Origin: Betaproteobacteria bacterium
GTDB lineage: Bacteria > Pseudomonadota > Gammaproteobacteria > Burkholderiales > SG8-39
Assembly (NCBI GenBank): GCA_012274205.1
Contig: JAAOZY010000439.1
Coordinates: 1-9,942, forward strand
Length of the DNA: 9,942 bases
Direction of reading: 5' to 3'
How positions within the stretch are numbered: the first letter of the stretch is position 1; every line of letters begins with the position of its first letter. Of this stretch, positions 1 through 6,289 are shown piece after piece. Under the pieces are notes generated by a model, which was not told the origin of the DNA, made no database searches, and saw nothing but the letters and a program-made list of their open reading frames with translations. A program made the position numbers and the translations under genes.

Positions 1-1517
1 AAATCCGGGTCCTCGACTTCAGTGATTCGGCCTTTATGCCGATGGTGTTGCCACAGCGCGAACACCACCGATGCGACCGACAGGCCCAGCAAGGAACCGG
101 AAATCGGGCGCGTGATAAACAGCCAGGGATTCGGATCGCTCATGATCGAGCGCAGCAGATTCACCTCGATCTGGTCGCCCAGTATCAGACCCAGGATCAA
201 GGGTGCGAGCGGGAAGCGAAATTTCACCAGCGCATAACCGATGAAACCGAATATCAGCAGCACCACCACGTCGTCCATGATATTGCCGAGCGCATAGGCA
301 CCGATCACGCACAGTACCATCACATTCGGGATCAGTATGGATTTCGGCACCGTCACTACGCGCAGGAACAGGCGCGCGCCCAAAGCGCAGATCAGCACCA
401 TCAGCGGATGCGCCACCAGGTAGGCGGCGTAAATGCCGTAGGCGATATCCGGATGCTGGCTCACGAACAGCGGACCGGACTGGATGCCGTGGATAGTCAT
501 GGCGCCGAGCATCACCGCAGTCACTGCGTCCCCGGGGATGCCGAAGGCCATGATGGTGACCAGAGAGCCGCCGACGTTCGCGTTACATGAGGCTTCCGAC
601 GCGATGATGCCTTCCGGATTACCCTTGCCGAAGCGCTCGGGCGTTTTCGAGAATTTCTTCGCCTGGTCGTAGGCCATGACGGTTGCGGCGCTGCCGCCGA
701 TCGCCGGCAGCACGCCGATCAGAATCCCGACCAGCGTGGACCACACGAGCAGAAACGGCTTGGAGAGGATTTCCCAGATCACCTTGAGGTGCGATACCGT
801 GAGCGGCGGCGCTTTGAGCGGCGCGGCACCGCGATCTGCCGGACCCATTTTCTCGATGTCGGTCATCAGCTGCGCGAACGCGAATATGCCGATCAGCACG
901 GGCAGGAAAGGGAAGCCGGCGCGCAGGAACTCCGTACCCAGGGTGAAGCGCGGCACGCTCATGATCGGATCGGAGCCGACGATGGTGATCGCCAGTCCGA
1001 TCGCGCCCGAGAGCAGTCCCTTGACCAGGGAGCCTTCGGTGAGCCCGGCGACCATCGACAATGCGAACACGAACAAGGAGAAGTATTCCCAGGGTCCGAA
1101 CTCGAGCGCAATCGAGGCCAGCGGGCCGGTGGCGCCGATCAAAAATACGCCGGCGAGCAAGCCGCCGAGGAAAGAAGACCAGATGCCGAGCCATACCGCG
1201 CGTCCCGGCTGGCCCTTCTGCACCATCGGGTAGCCGTCGAAGGTGGTGGTGATTGCCGACGGCGTGCCGGGAATGCCGATCAGCGCAGCGGTGATCGCGC
1301 CGCCGGCCGAGCCGCCCACGTACACGCCGGTCATCGTCGCCAGGCCCTGCAGCGGATCCATGCCAAAGGTGAACGGCAGCACGATAATGATGGTCATGGT
1401 GATGGTGACGCCGGGCAGCGCGCCGCCGATCAGTCCGACCAGAGTGCCGAGAAACAGCGGCACGAGGTAATGCAGATGCAGAATGTTCTGGACGCCGCCG
1501 AGCAGCAGTTCGTACAT
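1..1517 (-). CDS. tctA: TTT transporter large membrane subunit TctA (C-terminus off the left edge)
   Basis: This is the large integral membrane subunit of a tripartite tricarboxylate transporter, a secondary transporter that takes up carboxylates delivered by a periplasmic binding protein. Reading from the ATG at 1517 down to base 1 gives about 505 codons with no stop, close to the full length of the family (about 500), so only the extreme C-terminus is missing. Family hallmarks are the GGSAGGAI stretch near residues 68-75 followed by an IPGTPSA loop, DGYP at 94-97, the AKKFSKTPERFGKG cytoplasmic loop near 285-300, and the second-half signature EASCNAN at 308-314 followed by GIPGDAVTAV. Long hydrophobic segments cover most of the rest. 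The start lies 3 bases after the tctB stop, so translation is probably coupled; only a weak GGTGG-like ribosome site precedes it. The substrate cannot be read from the sequence. The family call is secure. Confidence 0.93.
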   Translation of the reverse strand, partial: MYELLLGGVQNILHLHYLVPLFLGTLVGLIGGALPGVTITMTIIIVLPFTFGMDPLQGLATMTGVYVGGSAGGAITAALIGIPGTPSAITTTFDGYPMVQKGQPGRAVWLGIWSSFLGGLLAGVFLIGATGPLASIALEFGPWEYFSLFVFALSMVAGLTEGSLVKGLLSGAIGLAITIVGSDPIMSVPRFTLGTEFLRAGFPFLPVLIGIFAFAQLMTDIEKMGPADRGAAPLKAPPLTVSHLKVIWEILSKPFLLVWSTLVGILIGVLPAIGGSAATVMAYDQAKKFSKTPERFGKGNPEGIIASEASCNANVGGSLVTIMAFGIPGDAVTAVMLGAMTIHGIQSGPLFVSQHPDIAYGIYAAYLVAHPLMVLICALGARLFLRVVTVPKSILIPNVMVLCVIGAYALGNIMDDVVVLLIFGFIGYALVKFRFPLAPLILGLILGDQIEVNLLRSIMSDPNPWLFITRPISGSLLGLSVASVVFALWQHHRHKGRITEVEDPD

Positions 1518-1520
1518 GGA

Positions 1521-2006
1521 TTACCACCCAGTCCAATGTCCGCGCGGCAACAGCACGGAGAGATAGTCGTTGAATACGATGTAGGTGACGAATGATGTAG
1601 CCAGCCCGGAAACCATCAGCAGCACCCAGCCGCGGGTGCCGCGCGGCGGGTCGAACACCGCCTGCAGTGCCACCACGAACAGGAAGGTCGAGACGCGATA
1701 ACCCACGAGCGGCAGCAAAATCACGTAGCCGGTGAACACCGCATAGGTCACGCCCACGAGGCGATAGTTACGCTTTTCCGGTGCGGCAGCGGCCGATGCT
1801 TCCGCGCTTTTTCCCGCTTGCGGCCAGAGGTCGATCACGATGAGCAGTACCGAGAGCACTGCCATGATGACCAGCACGATGCGCGGATAGAAATCCGGCC
1901 CGACCGGTACGAAGGACGATTGCGGCAGCCCGCGCGTCAGCACCAGCATGCCGATGGAAAGTGCCAGGCAGATGAGCCCGGCAATAACGTTCTGCGTCAG
2001 GCGCAT
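1521..2006 (-). CDS. tctB: TTT transporter small membrane subunit TctB
   Basis: This is the small membrane subunit of the tripartite tricarboxylate transporter, which pairs with TctA in the inner membrane. The 161-residue protein has the family's usual size and an apparent four-helix layout: an N-terminal helix at about 7-25, a second at about 41-60, a charged Ala/Lys/Glu-rich cytoplasmic loop at about 65-80, then hydrophobic segments at about 85-117 and 127-150. The GPDFYPRI motif after the first helix (about residues 36-43) is typical of TctB. A GAGG ribosome site at about 2015-2018 sits 8 bases upstream of the ATG. The gene lies 40 bases after tctC and 3 bases before tctA, so the three are almost certainly one transcript. 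TctB sequences are poorly conserved, so the call rests on topology, the motif and position. Confidence 0.88.
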   Translation of the reverse strand: MRLTQNVIAGLICLALSIGMLVLTRGLPQSSFVPVGPDFYPRIVLVIMAVLSVLLIVIDLWPQAGKSAEASAAAAPEKRNYRLVGVTYAVFTGYVILLPLVGYRVSTFLFVVALQAVFDPPRGTRGWVLLMVSGLATSFVTYIVFNDYLSVLLPRGHWTGW

Positions 2007-2046
2007 ACTGCCAACCTCGCGCCTGACAACTCGATCATCGCTTGCA

Positions 2047-2991
2047 TCAGCGCTTCAGTATGCCGAGCTCGCGCGACAGATCCTTATTCAATACGTCGTT
2101 CTGCTTGAGGAATTCCGCGTACCCTTTTCGGTCGAGGTAGAGTACGTCCGTCCCCTGGCTTTTCATGGAAGCGGCGAAAGCGGGATCCTTGCTCGCCTGG
2201 CTGCAAGCGCTCTCGAGTTTGCTCAGTATTTCGTTAGGTGTGCCCTTGGGGGCCAGAATGCCGCGCGACACCGAGTAGACCACGTCGTAGCCCAGTTCTT
2301 TCAGCGTCGGCACATTGGGCAGCTCTTCCATGCGTTTCTCGGTGGCGCTGGCGAGAAACTTCAGCTGGCCGGCGTCTACCTTGCCTTTCTGCGTAAGGTT
2401 GCCGTCGGTCAGGTCGATATGGCCCCCGAGAATGGCGTTCATGCGCTGCGCGAGTCCGTCGTAGGAAATGTACTTGAACTTGATGCCGGCAGCCTTCTCC
2501 ACCAGCGCCGGGAAGAAATGGCTGGTGGAGCCCAGGGTGGCGCCCACTGAAATCTGCCCCGGATGCGCTTTGGCGTCCGCTATCATATCTTTCAGTGTCG
2601 ACCATTTGGTCTTCGGGCTTGCCGTCAGGATGGACGGGGTGGAGGCGATCCGGCATACGGGTTCGAAGTCCCAGTAATTGACGTCGGCGACGCCGGTGTA
2701 ATAGGTCGAATGGATATAGTCATGCACCGCGTACAGGGTGTAACCGTCTGGTGGCGAGCCCTTGGCTTCGCGCGCGCCCACGGTGCCGGAGGCGCCGCCG
2801 ACGTTGGCGATGACAACCGTCGCGCCCAAGGCCTTTTGAAACGGAGGCGCGAACGGACGGAAAATGTTGTCGGTGTCGCCGCCGGCGGCCCAAGGCACGA
2901 TCAATTTGATCGCACGGTCTGGATAGGCCGCCTGGACCGCGACCGAGGTGCAAACTGCGATGGCTGCGAATGCAGCGGTAAGGAATTTCAT
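2047..2991 (-). CDS. tctC: TTT periplasmic substrate-binding protein (TctC/Bug family)
   Basis: This is the periplasmic solute receptor of the tripartite tricarboxylate transporter. The 314-residue protein starts with a signal peptide (MKFLTAAF, then an Ala/Val-rich core) with a likely cleavage after VQA at residue 21. The mature protein opens with YPDRAIKLIVPWAAGG, the first ligand loop of the Bug family. It then has GGASGTVGAREAKGSPPDGYTL, the second ligand-loop region, and ELPNVPTLKELGYD near 225-238, all family signatures. Length matches Bug proteins (about 300-330). A strong AGGAG site at 2998-3002 lies 6 bases before the ATG, fixing the start. It is followed by tctB and tctA and preceded by the E1 genes; a possible own promoter lies at 3025-3053. 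Bug proteins bind varied carboxylates, amino acids or nicotinate-type ligands, so the substrate is open. Confidence 0.93.
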   Translation of the reverse strand: MKFLTAAFAAIAVCTSVAVQAAYPDRAIKLIVPWAAGGDTDNIFRPFAPPFQKALGATVVIANVGGASGTVGAREAKGSPPDGYTLYAVHDYIHSTYYTGVADVNYWDFEPVCRIASTPSILTASPKTKWSTLKDMIADAKAHPGQISVGATLGSTSHFFPALVEKAAGIKFKYISYDGLAQRMNAILGGHIDLTDGNLTQKGKVDAGQLKFLASATEKRMEELPNVPTLKELGYDVVYSVSRGILAPKGTPNEILSKLESACSQASKDPAFAASMKSQGTDVLYLDRKGYAEFLKQNDVLNKDLSRELGILKR

Positions 2992-3024
2992 GGTTTTCTC
3001 CTTTGGAAATATTCTTGGCGGCCC

Positions 3025-3053
3025 ATCTTAACAATCCAGGGTCGAGTTTGCAA
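3025..3053 (-). promoter_or_regulatory. Possible sigma70 promoter for tctC
   Basis: On the minus strand a TTGCAA box (3048-3053) and a TAAGAT box (3025-3030) are separated by exactly 17 bases, each matching the sigma70 consensus at 4 of 6 positions. They lie in the 82-base gap between the E1 beta stop and the tctC start. Transcription from here would leave a short leader containing the strong tctC ribosome site. It may let the transporter, in particular the binding protein, be made at a higher level than the upstream E1 genes. This is read by eye and unproven. Confidence 0.35.
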
Positions 3054-3073
3054 TTTGCGCATAGGTCGCTGGG

Positions 3074-4057
3074 CTAGCGCGCCGCGCCCCCAGGGGTGGC
3101 GCCACCGGCAAAGACTTGCAGCTGCTGCAGTAGTTCAAGCGCCGAGATGCGCGCGACGTCTTCCAGGGTGCGCGCATAACCCACCGGGATACGCGGCGCG
3201 CCGAAGCGCCTCACCGGCACACCCAGCTCCTGCGCGACTGTAGCCGCAATTTCCGCGCCGAAGCCCGCGGCCTGCACCGCTTCGTGCGCAACCAGCAGGC
3301 GGCCGGTGCGTGCGGCCGATCCGAATACGAGCTCGCGATCCCAGGGCCAGATGGTGCGCAGGTCGATCACCTCGACCGACACGCCCTGCTGTTGCGCCAG
3401 CGCCGCGGCCTCAAGCGCGATGTGCAGCATGCGCGACCAGGTTACCAGAGTGATGTCGCTCCCGGCACGCGCCAGGCGCGCCTTGCCCAAGGCAAGAGCG
3501 GGCGCCACATCCACCTCGCCCCGCAGCCCCCACAGTTCCTTGTGTTCCATGTAGATGACGGGATCGGCGCAATCGATGGCTGCGGCGAGCAGGCCGTAGT
3601 TGTCGGCAGGGGTCGCGGGGGTCACGACCACCAGGCCGGGAATGTGCGCGAACCAGGCCTCCAGCGACTGCGAATGCTGCGCGGCGGAGCCGCCCCAGAT
3701 GCCGATGGGCAGGCGCGCAACCAGCGGTACCCGGCCATGGCCGCCGAACATATAGCGGTTCTTCGCCGCCTGATTGACGATCTCGTCGATCGCGCACAAG
3801 GCAAAATCGACCACCCGCATTTCGACCACCGGCCGCAGCCCGGTGAGCGCCATGCCGACTGCGGCGCCGACGATGGTCGCCTCGGAGATCGGCGTGTCGA
3901 TCACGCGCGCCGCGCCGAACGCCTGCTGCAGGCCGAGGTACTGGCCGAAGACGCCGCCGTGTCCCACGTCCTCGCCCAGGACGACCACGCTCGCATCCGC
4001 GCGCATCGCGTCGGCGAGCGCCTGGCAGGCTGCCTGCGCATAGCTCATCAGCGCCAT
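3074..4057 (-). CDS. ThDP-dependent E1 enzyme, beta subunit (pyruvate/acetoin dehydrogenase type)
   Basis: This is the beta subunit of a heterotetrameric E1 component of the pyruvate, acetoin or branched-chain 2-oxo-acid dehydrogenase class, a cytoplasmic enzyme that decarboxylates or cleaves its substrate on thiamine diphosphate. The 327-residue length is typical. Visible motifs are LGEDVG (27-32), DTPISEA (54-60) whose Glu59 corresponds to the conserved glutamate contacting the cofactor pyrimidine, and AAQHSQS (125-131) with the conserved active-site His128. The C-terminal transketolase domain has VIDLRTIWPWD and LLVAHEAVQAAGFGAEIAA. The ATG at 4057 lies inside the end of the alpha gene (10-base overlap) with a GGAG site 7 bases upstream, so the two are translationally coupled. 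The closest feel is AcoB/PdhB, but the substrate is not determinable, so no symbol is given. No E2 or E3 gene follows; the next genes are the TTT transporter. Confidence 0.92.
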   Translation of the reverse strand: MALMSYAQAACQALADAMRADASVVVLGEDVGHGGVFGQYLGLQQAFGAARVIDTPISEATIVGAAVGMALTGLRPVVEMRVVDFALCAIDEIVNQAAKNRYMFGGHGRVPLVARLPIGIWGGSAAQHSQSLEAWFAHIPGLVVVTPATPADNYGLLAAAIDCADPVIYMEHKELWGLRGEVDVAPALALGKARLARAGSDITLVTWSRMLHIALEAAALAQQQGVSVEVIDLRTIWPWDRELVFGSAARTGRLLVAHEAVQAAGFGAEIAATVAQELGVPVRRFGAPRIPVGYARTLEDVARISALELLQQLQVFAGGATPGGAAR

Positions 4058-5073
4058 TGTCCGGCTCCCGTGTCCTGGATGTCGGTGTAGGCGTCGGCGG
4101 GATCGGACGGGCGCGCGGCGCGCGCCGCGGCCACCGCCGCGTCGATTTCCGCCTGCGCCCGGGTATTGGCGGCGGCGATGCGCTCAGCTGCGATGCCTAG
4201 CGCTCCGAGGCGCTCCGCCGCCAGGCTGAGCGGATCGCTCTCGAGCGCGCTCTCGAGTTCCCGCTGGCTGCGATAGGCCGCCACGTCCACCGAAACATGG
4301 CCTTTGACGCGATAGGTGAGGGCGTGCAGGAACTGTGGTCCGGCGCCGGCGCGGATGCGCTGGATCAGTTCGTGCGCCGCCGCATCCACGGCGAGCACGT
4401 CGTTGCCGTCGACGGTTTGCGTGGCCAGGCCGATGCCCTGCGCACGCGCCGCCGCGCCCGTGCCGGCGGTCATGGCGTCGGTAGCCGTGGTCGCCGAATA
4501 GCGGTTGTCCTCGCATATGAACAGCACCGGCAATTCGAAAATCTTCGCCCAGTTGAGCCCTTCGAGGAAAGGCCCGCGGTTGATCGCGCCGTCGCCGAAA
4601 AAACAGGCCACGATGGCGTCGCTGCCGCGGATCTTCGACGAATGCGCGGCACCCACTGCAATCGGAATTCCCGCCGCGACCACGCCGTTCGCGCCGAGCA
4701 TGCCAACACCGAAATCGGCGATATGCATGGAGCCGCCCTTGCCCTTGTTGGTGCCGGCGGCGCGGCCGAACAGCTCGCACATCATCGCCGTGGGGCTCGC
4801 GCCCTTGGCCAGGGTGTGGCCGTGGCCGCGGTGGGTGGAAGTCAGGTAGTCGCTGCGCGCAAGGTTCGCGCACACGCCGGCGGCGACGGCCTCCTGCCCG
4901 GTGGAAAGGTGCAGCGGGCCGCGCACCAGCGCGGCCGCATCGCTGCTGCCGCCGAATGCTGCGACGCTGCCGCGGCTCGCGACTTCCGCCGCATTTTCGA
5001 AGGCGCGGATGCGCGCCATGGCAAGGTACAGGGCGAGTAGACGTTCGCCGGTGGAAGCATCAGCGGCGGGCAA
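4048..5073 (-). CDS. ThDP-dependent E1 enzyme, alpha subunit (AcoA/PdhA type)
   Basis: This is the alpha subunit of the same E1 enzyme; it carries the diphosphate-binding half of the thiamine site. Motifs in order are LLALYLAMARIRAFE (12-26), HLSTGQEAVAAG (55-66), STHRGHGHTLAKG (79-91), NKGKGGSMHIADF (109-121) and the ThDP/metal motif from GDG at 160-162 to Asn190 (EDNRY). The HRGHGH and GKGGSMH blocks resemble acetoin dehydrogenase AcoA more than mitochondrial-type PDH. The C-terminal YRVKGHVSVD replaces the usual GHxxxDP loop. Between Arg34-Gly35 and His55 there are roughly 13 more residues than I expect from AcoA-like proteins (an Ala/Gly/Ser-rich stretch near 36-50). The start is a TTG at 5073 with GGAG 6 bases upstream and no nearby in-frame ATG before Met19, inside the first helix. 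A promoter is seen just upstream. Possible substrates are pyruvate, another 2-oxo acid or acetoin. Confidence 0.91.
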   Translation of the reverse strand: MPAADASTGERLLALYLAMARIRAFENAAEVASRGSVAAFGGSSDAAALVRGPLHLSTGQEAVAAGVCANLARSDYLTSTHRGHGHTLAKGASPTAMMCELFGRAAGTNKGKGGSMHIADFGVGMLGANGVVAAGIPIAVGAAHSSKIRGSDAIVACFFGDGAINRGPFLEGLNWAKIFELPVLFICEDNRYSATTATDAMTAGTGAAARAQGIGLATQTVDGNDVLAVDAAAHELIQRIRAGAGPQFLHALTYRVKGHVSVDVAAYRSQRELESALESDPLSLAAERLGALGIAAERIAAANTRAQAEIDAAVAAARAARPSDPADAYTDIQDTGAGQWR

Positions 5074-5079
5074 GGAGGG

Positions 5080-5083
5080 CTCC
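5080..5083 (-). promoter_or_regulatory. Ribosome-binding site deciding the TTG start of E1 alpha
   Basis: GGAG on the minus strand, 6 bases before the TTG at 5073. It supports a TTG start, since the first in-frame ATG (Met19) would delete part of the conserved first helix. In-frame sequence upstream ends at a TAG near 5113-5115. Confidence 0.55.
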
Positions 5084-5109
5084 GGGATTGTTCTTGTCGA
5101 GGTCAGCGT

Positions 5110-5138
5110 AGTCTAATTGTGCACCCCCAAAGCGTCAA
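5110..5138 (-). promoter_or_regulatory. Likely sigma70 promoter of the E1/TTT operon
   Basis: On the minus strand a TTGACG box (5133-5138, 5 of 6 to consensus) and a TAGACT box (5110-5115, 4 of 6) are spaced by 17 bases. Transcription would begin near 5103, giving a leader of about 30 bases with the GGAG site in front of the E1 alpha TTG start. It lies in the short gap between the E1 alpha gene and the chloride-channel remnant, the only place an operon promoter could be outside coding sequence. The spacing and match make it the best promoter in the window. No clear operator palindrome was recognised next to it. Confidence 0.55.
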
Positions 5139-5158
5139 ACGTGCGCGATTCGGGTCAT

Positions 5159-5452
5159 AGTGAGGTCCTCCTGCAAGCGCTTTTTCGGCCGTACGCTTCA
5201 ACCGGCGCCGTGGTGCTGCTGGGCATGGTGGGATATTTTTCGGGCGTGGTGCAGGCGCCGATCACCGCATTCGTCATCGTCATTGAAATGACCAACAACC
5301 ACAAACTGGCGCTGCCGTTGATGGCAACCGCGCTGCTCGCGGCCGCGACTTCGCGCCTGATCTGCCCCTGGCCGGTGTACAAGGCGCTGTCCGAGGGCTT
5401 CCTCGCGCGCACCAAGAGCCGCGAAACGCCAGTCAAGGTCGAAGGGTCCTGA
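5159..5452 (+). pseudogene. C-terminal remnant of a ClC-type chloride channel gene
   Basis: The plus-strand frame ending at the TGA of 5450-5452 encodes the last membrane helices of a ClC (EriC/ClcA-like) chloride channel or Cl-/H+ antiporter: TGAVVLLGMVGYFSGVVQAP, then ITAFVIVIEMTNNHK, then LPLMATALLAAATSRLICP and PVYKALSEGFL. Proteins of this family are about 400-600 residues; only about 90 are left here. The frame stays open back to an ATG at 5117, but residues 1 to about 17 look like random sequence, so the homology seems to begin near 5160-5170. The missing upstream part cannot be in the window, because the E1 alpha gene starts 90 bases away on the other strand. The selectivity-filter motifs (GSGIP, GKEGP type) are all absent, so no function as a channel is expected. 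The remaining frame has no stop or frameshift, hinting at a fairly recent truncation. Confidence 0.8.
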
Positions 5453-5453
5453 G

Positions 5454-5470
5454 GCGCGCGGCCGGCGCGC
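5454..5470. terminator. GC-rich hairpin between convergent genes
   Basis: GCGCGC at 5454-5459 pairs with GCGCGC at 5465-5470 around a 5-base loop, immediately after the stop of the chloride-channel remnant and about 35 bases beyond the end of the hydrolase gene on the other strand. No T-run follows on either side, so it is only a weak terminator candidate; in DNA this GC-rich such a match may also be chance. Confidence 0.25.
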
Positions 5471-5503
5471 TCGTGCTAGCCGCCTGCCGCGGAAATGCGC
5501 GCG

Positions 5504-6253
5504 CTACTTCAGGCCGGCGAGGAAATCGGCCACGGCCCTGACCATCTCGTCCTCGTGACCGGCGTAGAAATGATCACTGCCGGCGATGACCACTTGCCGC
5601 GACGAGGCATTGTCCGCGAGCGAAGCGCGGCGCAGGGTCGCCCCCTCGAGTACCCGCGGCAGATCCTTGCTGCCGTAAAGGTCGAGCACCGGCACGCCGA
5701 TGCCGCTGTAGACCAGGGGCGCATTCTGCCCCGCGGGTGCAGCCATCATGCCCAGCGCAGCCCAGGCCATGACCTCGGGCGGCTTGCGTTTCATGTAGGC
5801 GTAAGCCATGCGTGAGCCCAGGCTGTGGGAGACGATGGCGATGCGCCGGTAACCCTGCTCGCGCAGATAGCCGACCGCCAGGCTCAGCCGCTCGACCGCC
5901 TCGGGAAAGGTATCGGCGTAGGCTTCCGGCGCGGCATCTGCTGCGAGCACCGGCATCTGGATCGAAAGGGTGGCGTAGCCGTGATCGGGCAGGCGCTGGC
6001 GCAGCGTGCCTATCATGCCCCAGTCGGGATTGACCCCGATTCCGTGGACCACGACCACTGCCATTTTTGCATCGGCCGCCGTGGTGTAGATACCCAGGAA
6101 TTTGTGGCCATTTTGCTGCTTCAGGTAAAGCGGGTCGCCGACGACGATGGCCGGCGAGACTTGTTCGTCCCAGCGTTGCTCGCGCGCATAATCCGGTGCC
6201 GCCAGCGCCGGAATCGACGCGAGCAACAATATTAGAGCAGGCCAGGTACGCAT
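5504..6253 (-). CDS. Exported alpha/beta hydrolase (DUF3530-like)
   Basis: This encodes a 249-residue protein with an N-terminal signal peptide (MRTWPALILLLASIPALA, probable cleavage near residue 18-19), so it likely acts in the periplasm. The rest is a single alpha/beta-hydrolase domain: VVVVHGIG (66-73) forms the first strand and oxyanion-hole region, IVSHSLGSRM (140-149) is the nucleophile elbow with Ser144, LDLYGSKD (190-197) supplies the likely acid (Asp197 or Asp191), and AGSDHFY (224-230) supplies His228. The central region resembles proteins annotated DUF3530, for which I know no firm substrate; esterase or thioesterase activity is possible. The ATG at 6253 has an AGGAG at 6265-6269, a longish 11 bases away. 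It begins 36 bases after the CoA-transferase-like gene on the same strand, so it is probably the last gene of that transcript. Why an exported hydrolase follows a cytoplasmic CoA enzyme is unclear. Confidence 0.83.
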   Translation of the reverse strand: MRTWPALILLLASIPALAAPDYAREQRWDEQVSPAIVVGDPLYLKQQNGHKFLGIYTTAADAKMAVVVVHGIGVNPDWGMIGTLRQRLPDHGYATLSIQMPVLAADAAPEAYADTFPEAVERLSLAVGYLREQGYRRIAIVSHSLGSRMAYAYMKRKPPEVMAWAALGMMAAPAGQNAPLVYSGIGVPVLDLYGSKDLPRVLEGATLRRASLADNASSRQVVIAGSDHFYAGHEDEMVRAVADFLAGLK

Positions 6254-6289
6254 GGTGTATTCAGCTCCTGTTGCGGTACAGCTTCGGAC

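Noticed and set aside
36..590. Long plus-strand open frame rich in Gln, His and Arg, with similar ones at 789-1595 and 3284-4090
   Set aside because: They are antisense to tctA and the E1 beta gene, whose frames give clear family motifs. Their composition is what the complement of GC-rich coding DNA gives, and no ribosome site or homology is apparent.
1381..1412. Short run of ATGGT/GATGGT repeats
   Set aside because: It encodes the Thr/Ile/Met-rich first part of TctA (TITMTIIIV) and is too short and imperfect to be a microsatellite of interest.
619..1536. A 305-codon minus-strand frame overlapping tctA
   Set aside because: It is very Arg/His-rich with no recognisable domain, while the neighbouring frame on the same strand encodes TctA without interruption to the window edge.
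2234..2656. Minus-strand frame inside tctC that might suggest a frameshifted gene
   Set aside because: The tctC frame itself is complete from signal peptide to stop with family motifs throughout, so the other frame is a shadow.
4237..4257. Direct repeat GCTCTCGAG twice, 12 bases apart
   Set aside because: It lies inside the E1 alpha gene and simply encodes a repeated Leu-Glu-Ser pattern; there is no sign of a regulatory or mobile role.
5155..5436. Minus-strand 93-codon frame opposite the chloride-channel remnant
   Set aside because: The plus strand here encodes clear ClC helices; the opposite frame matches nothing I recognise and is a shadow.
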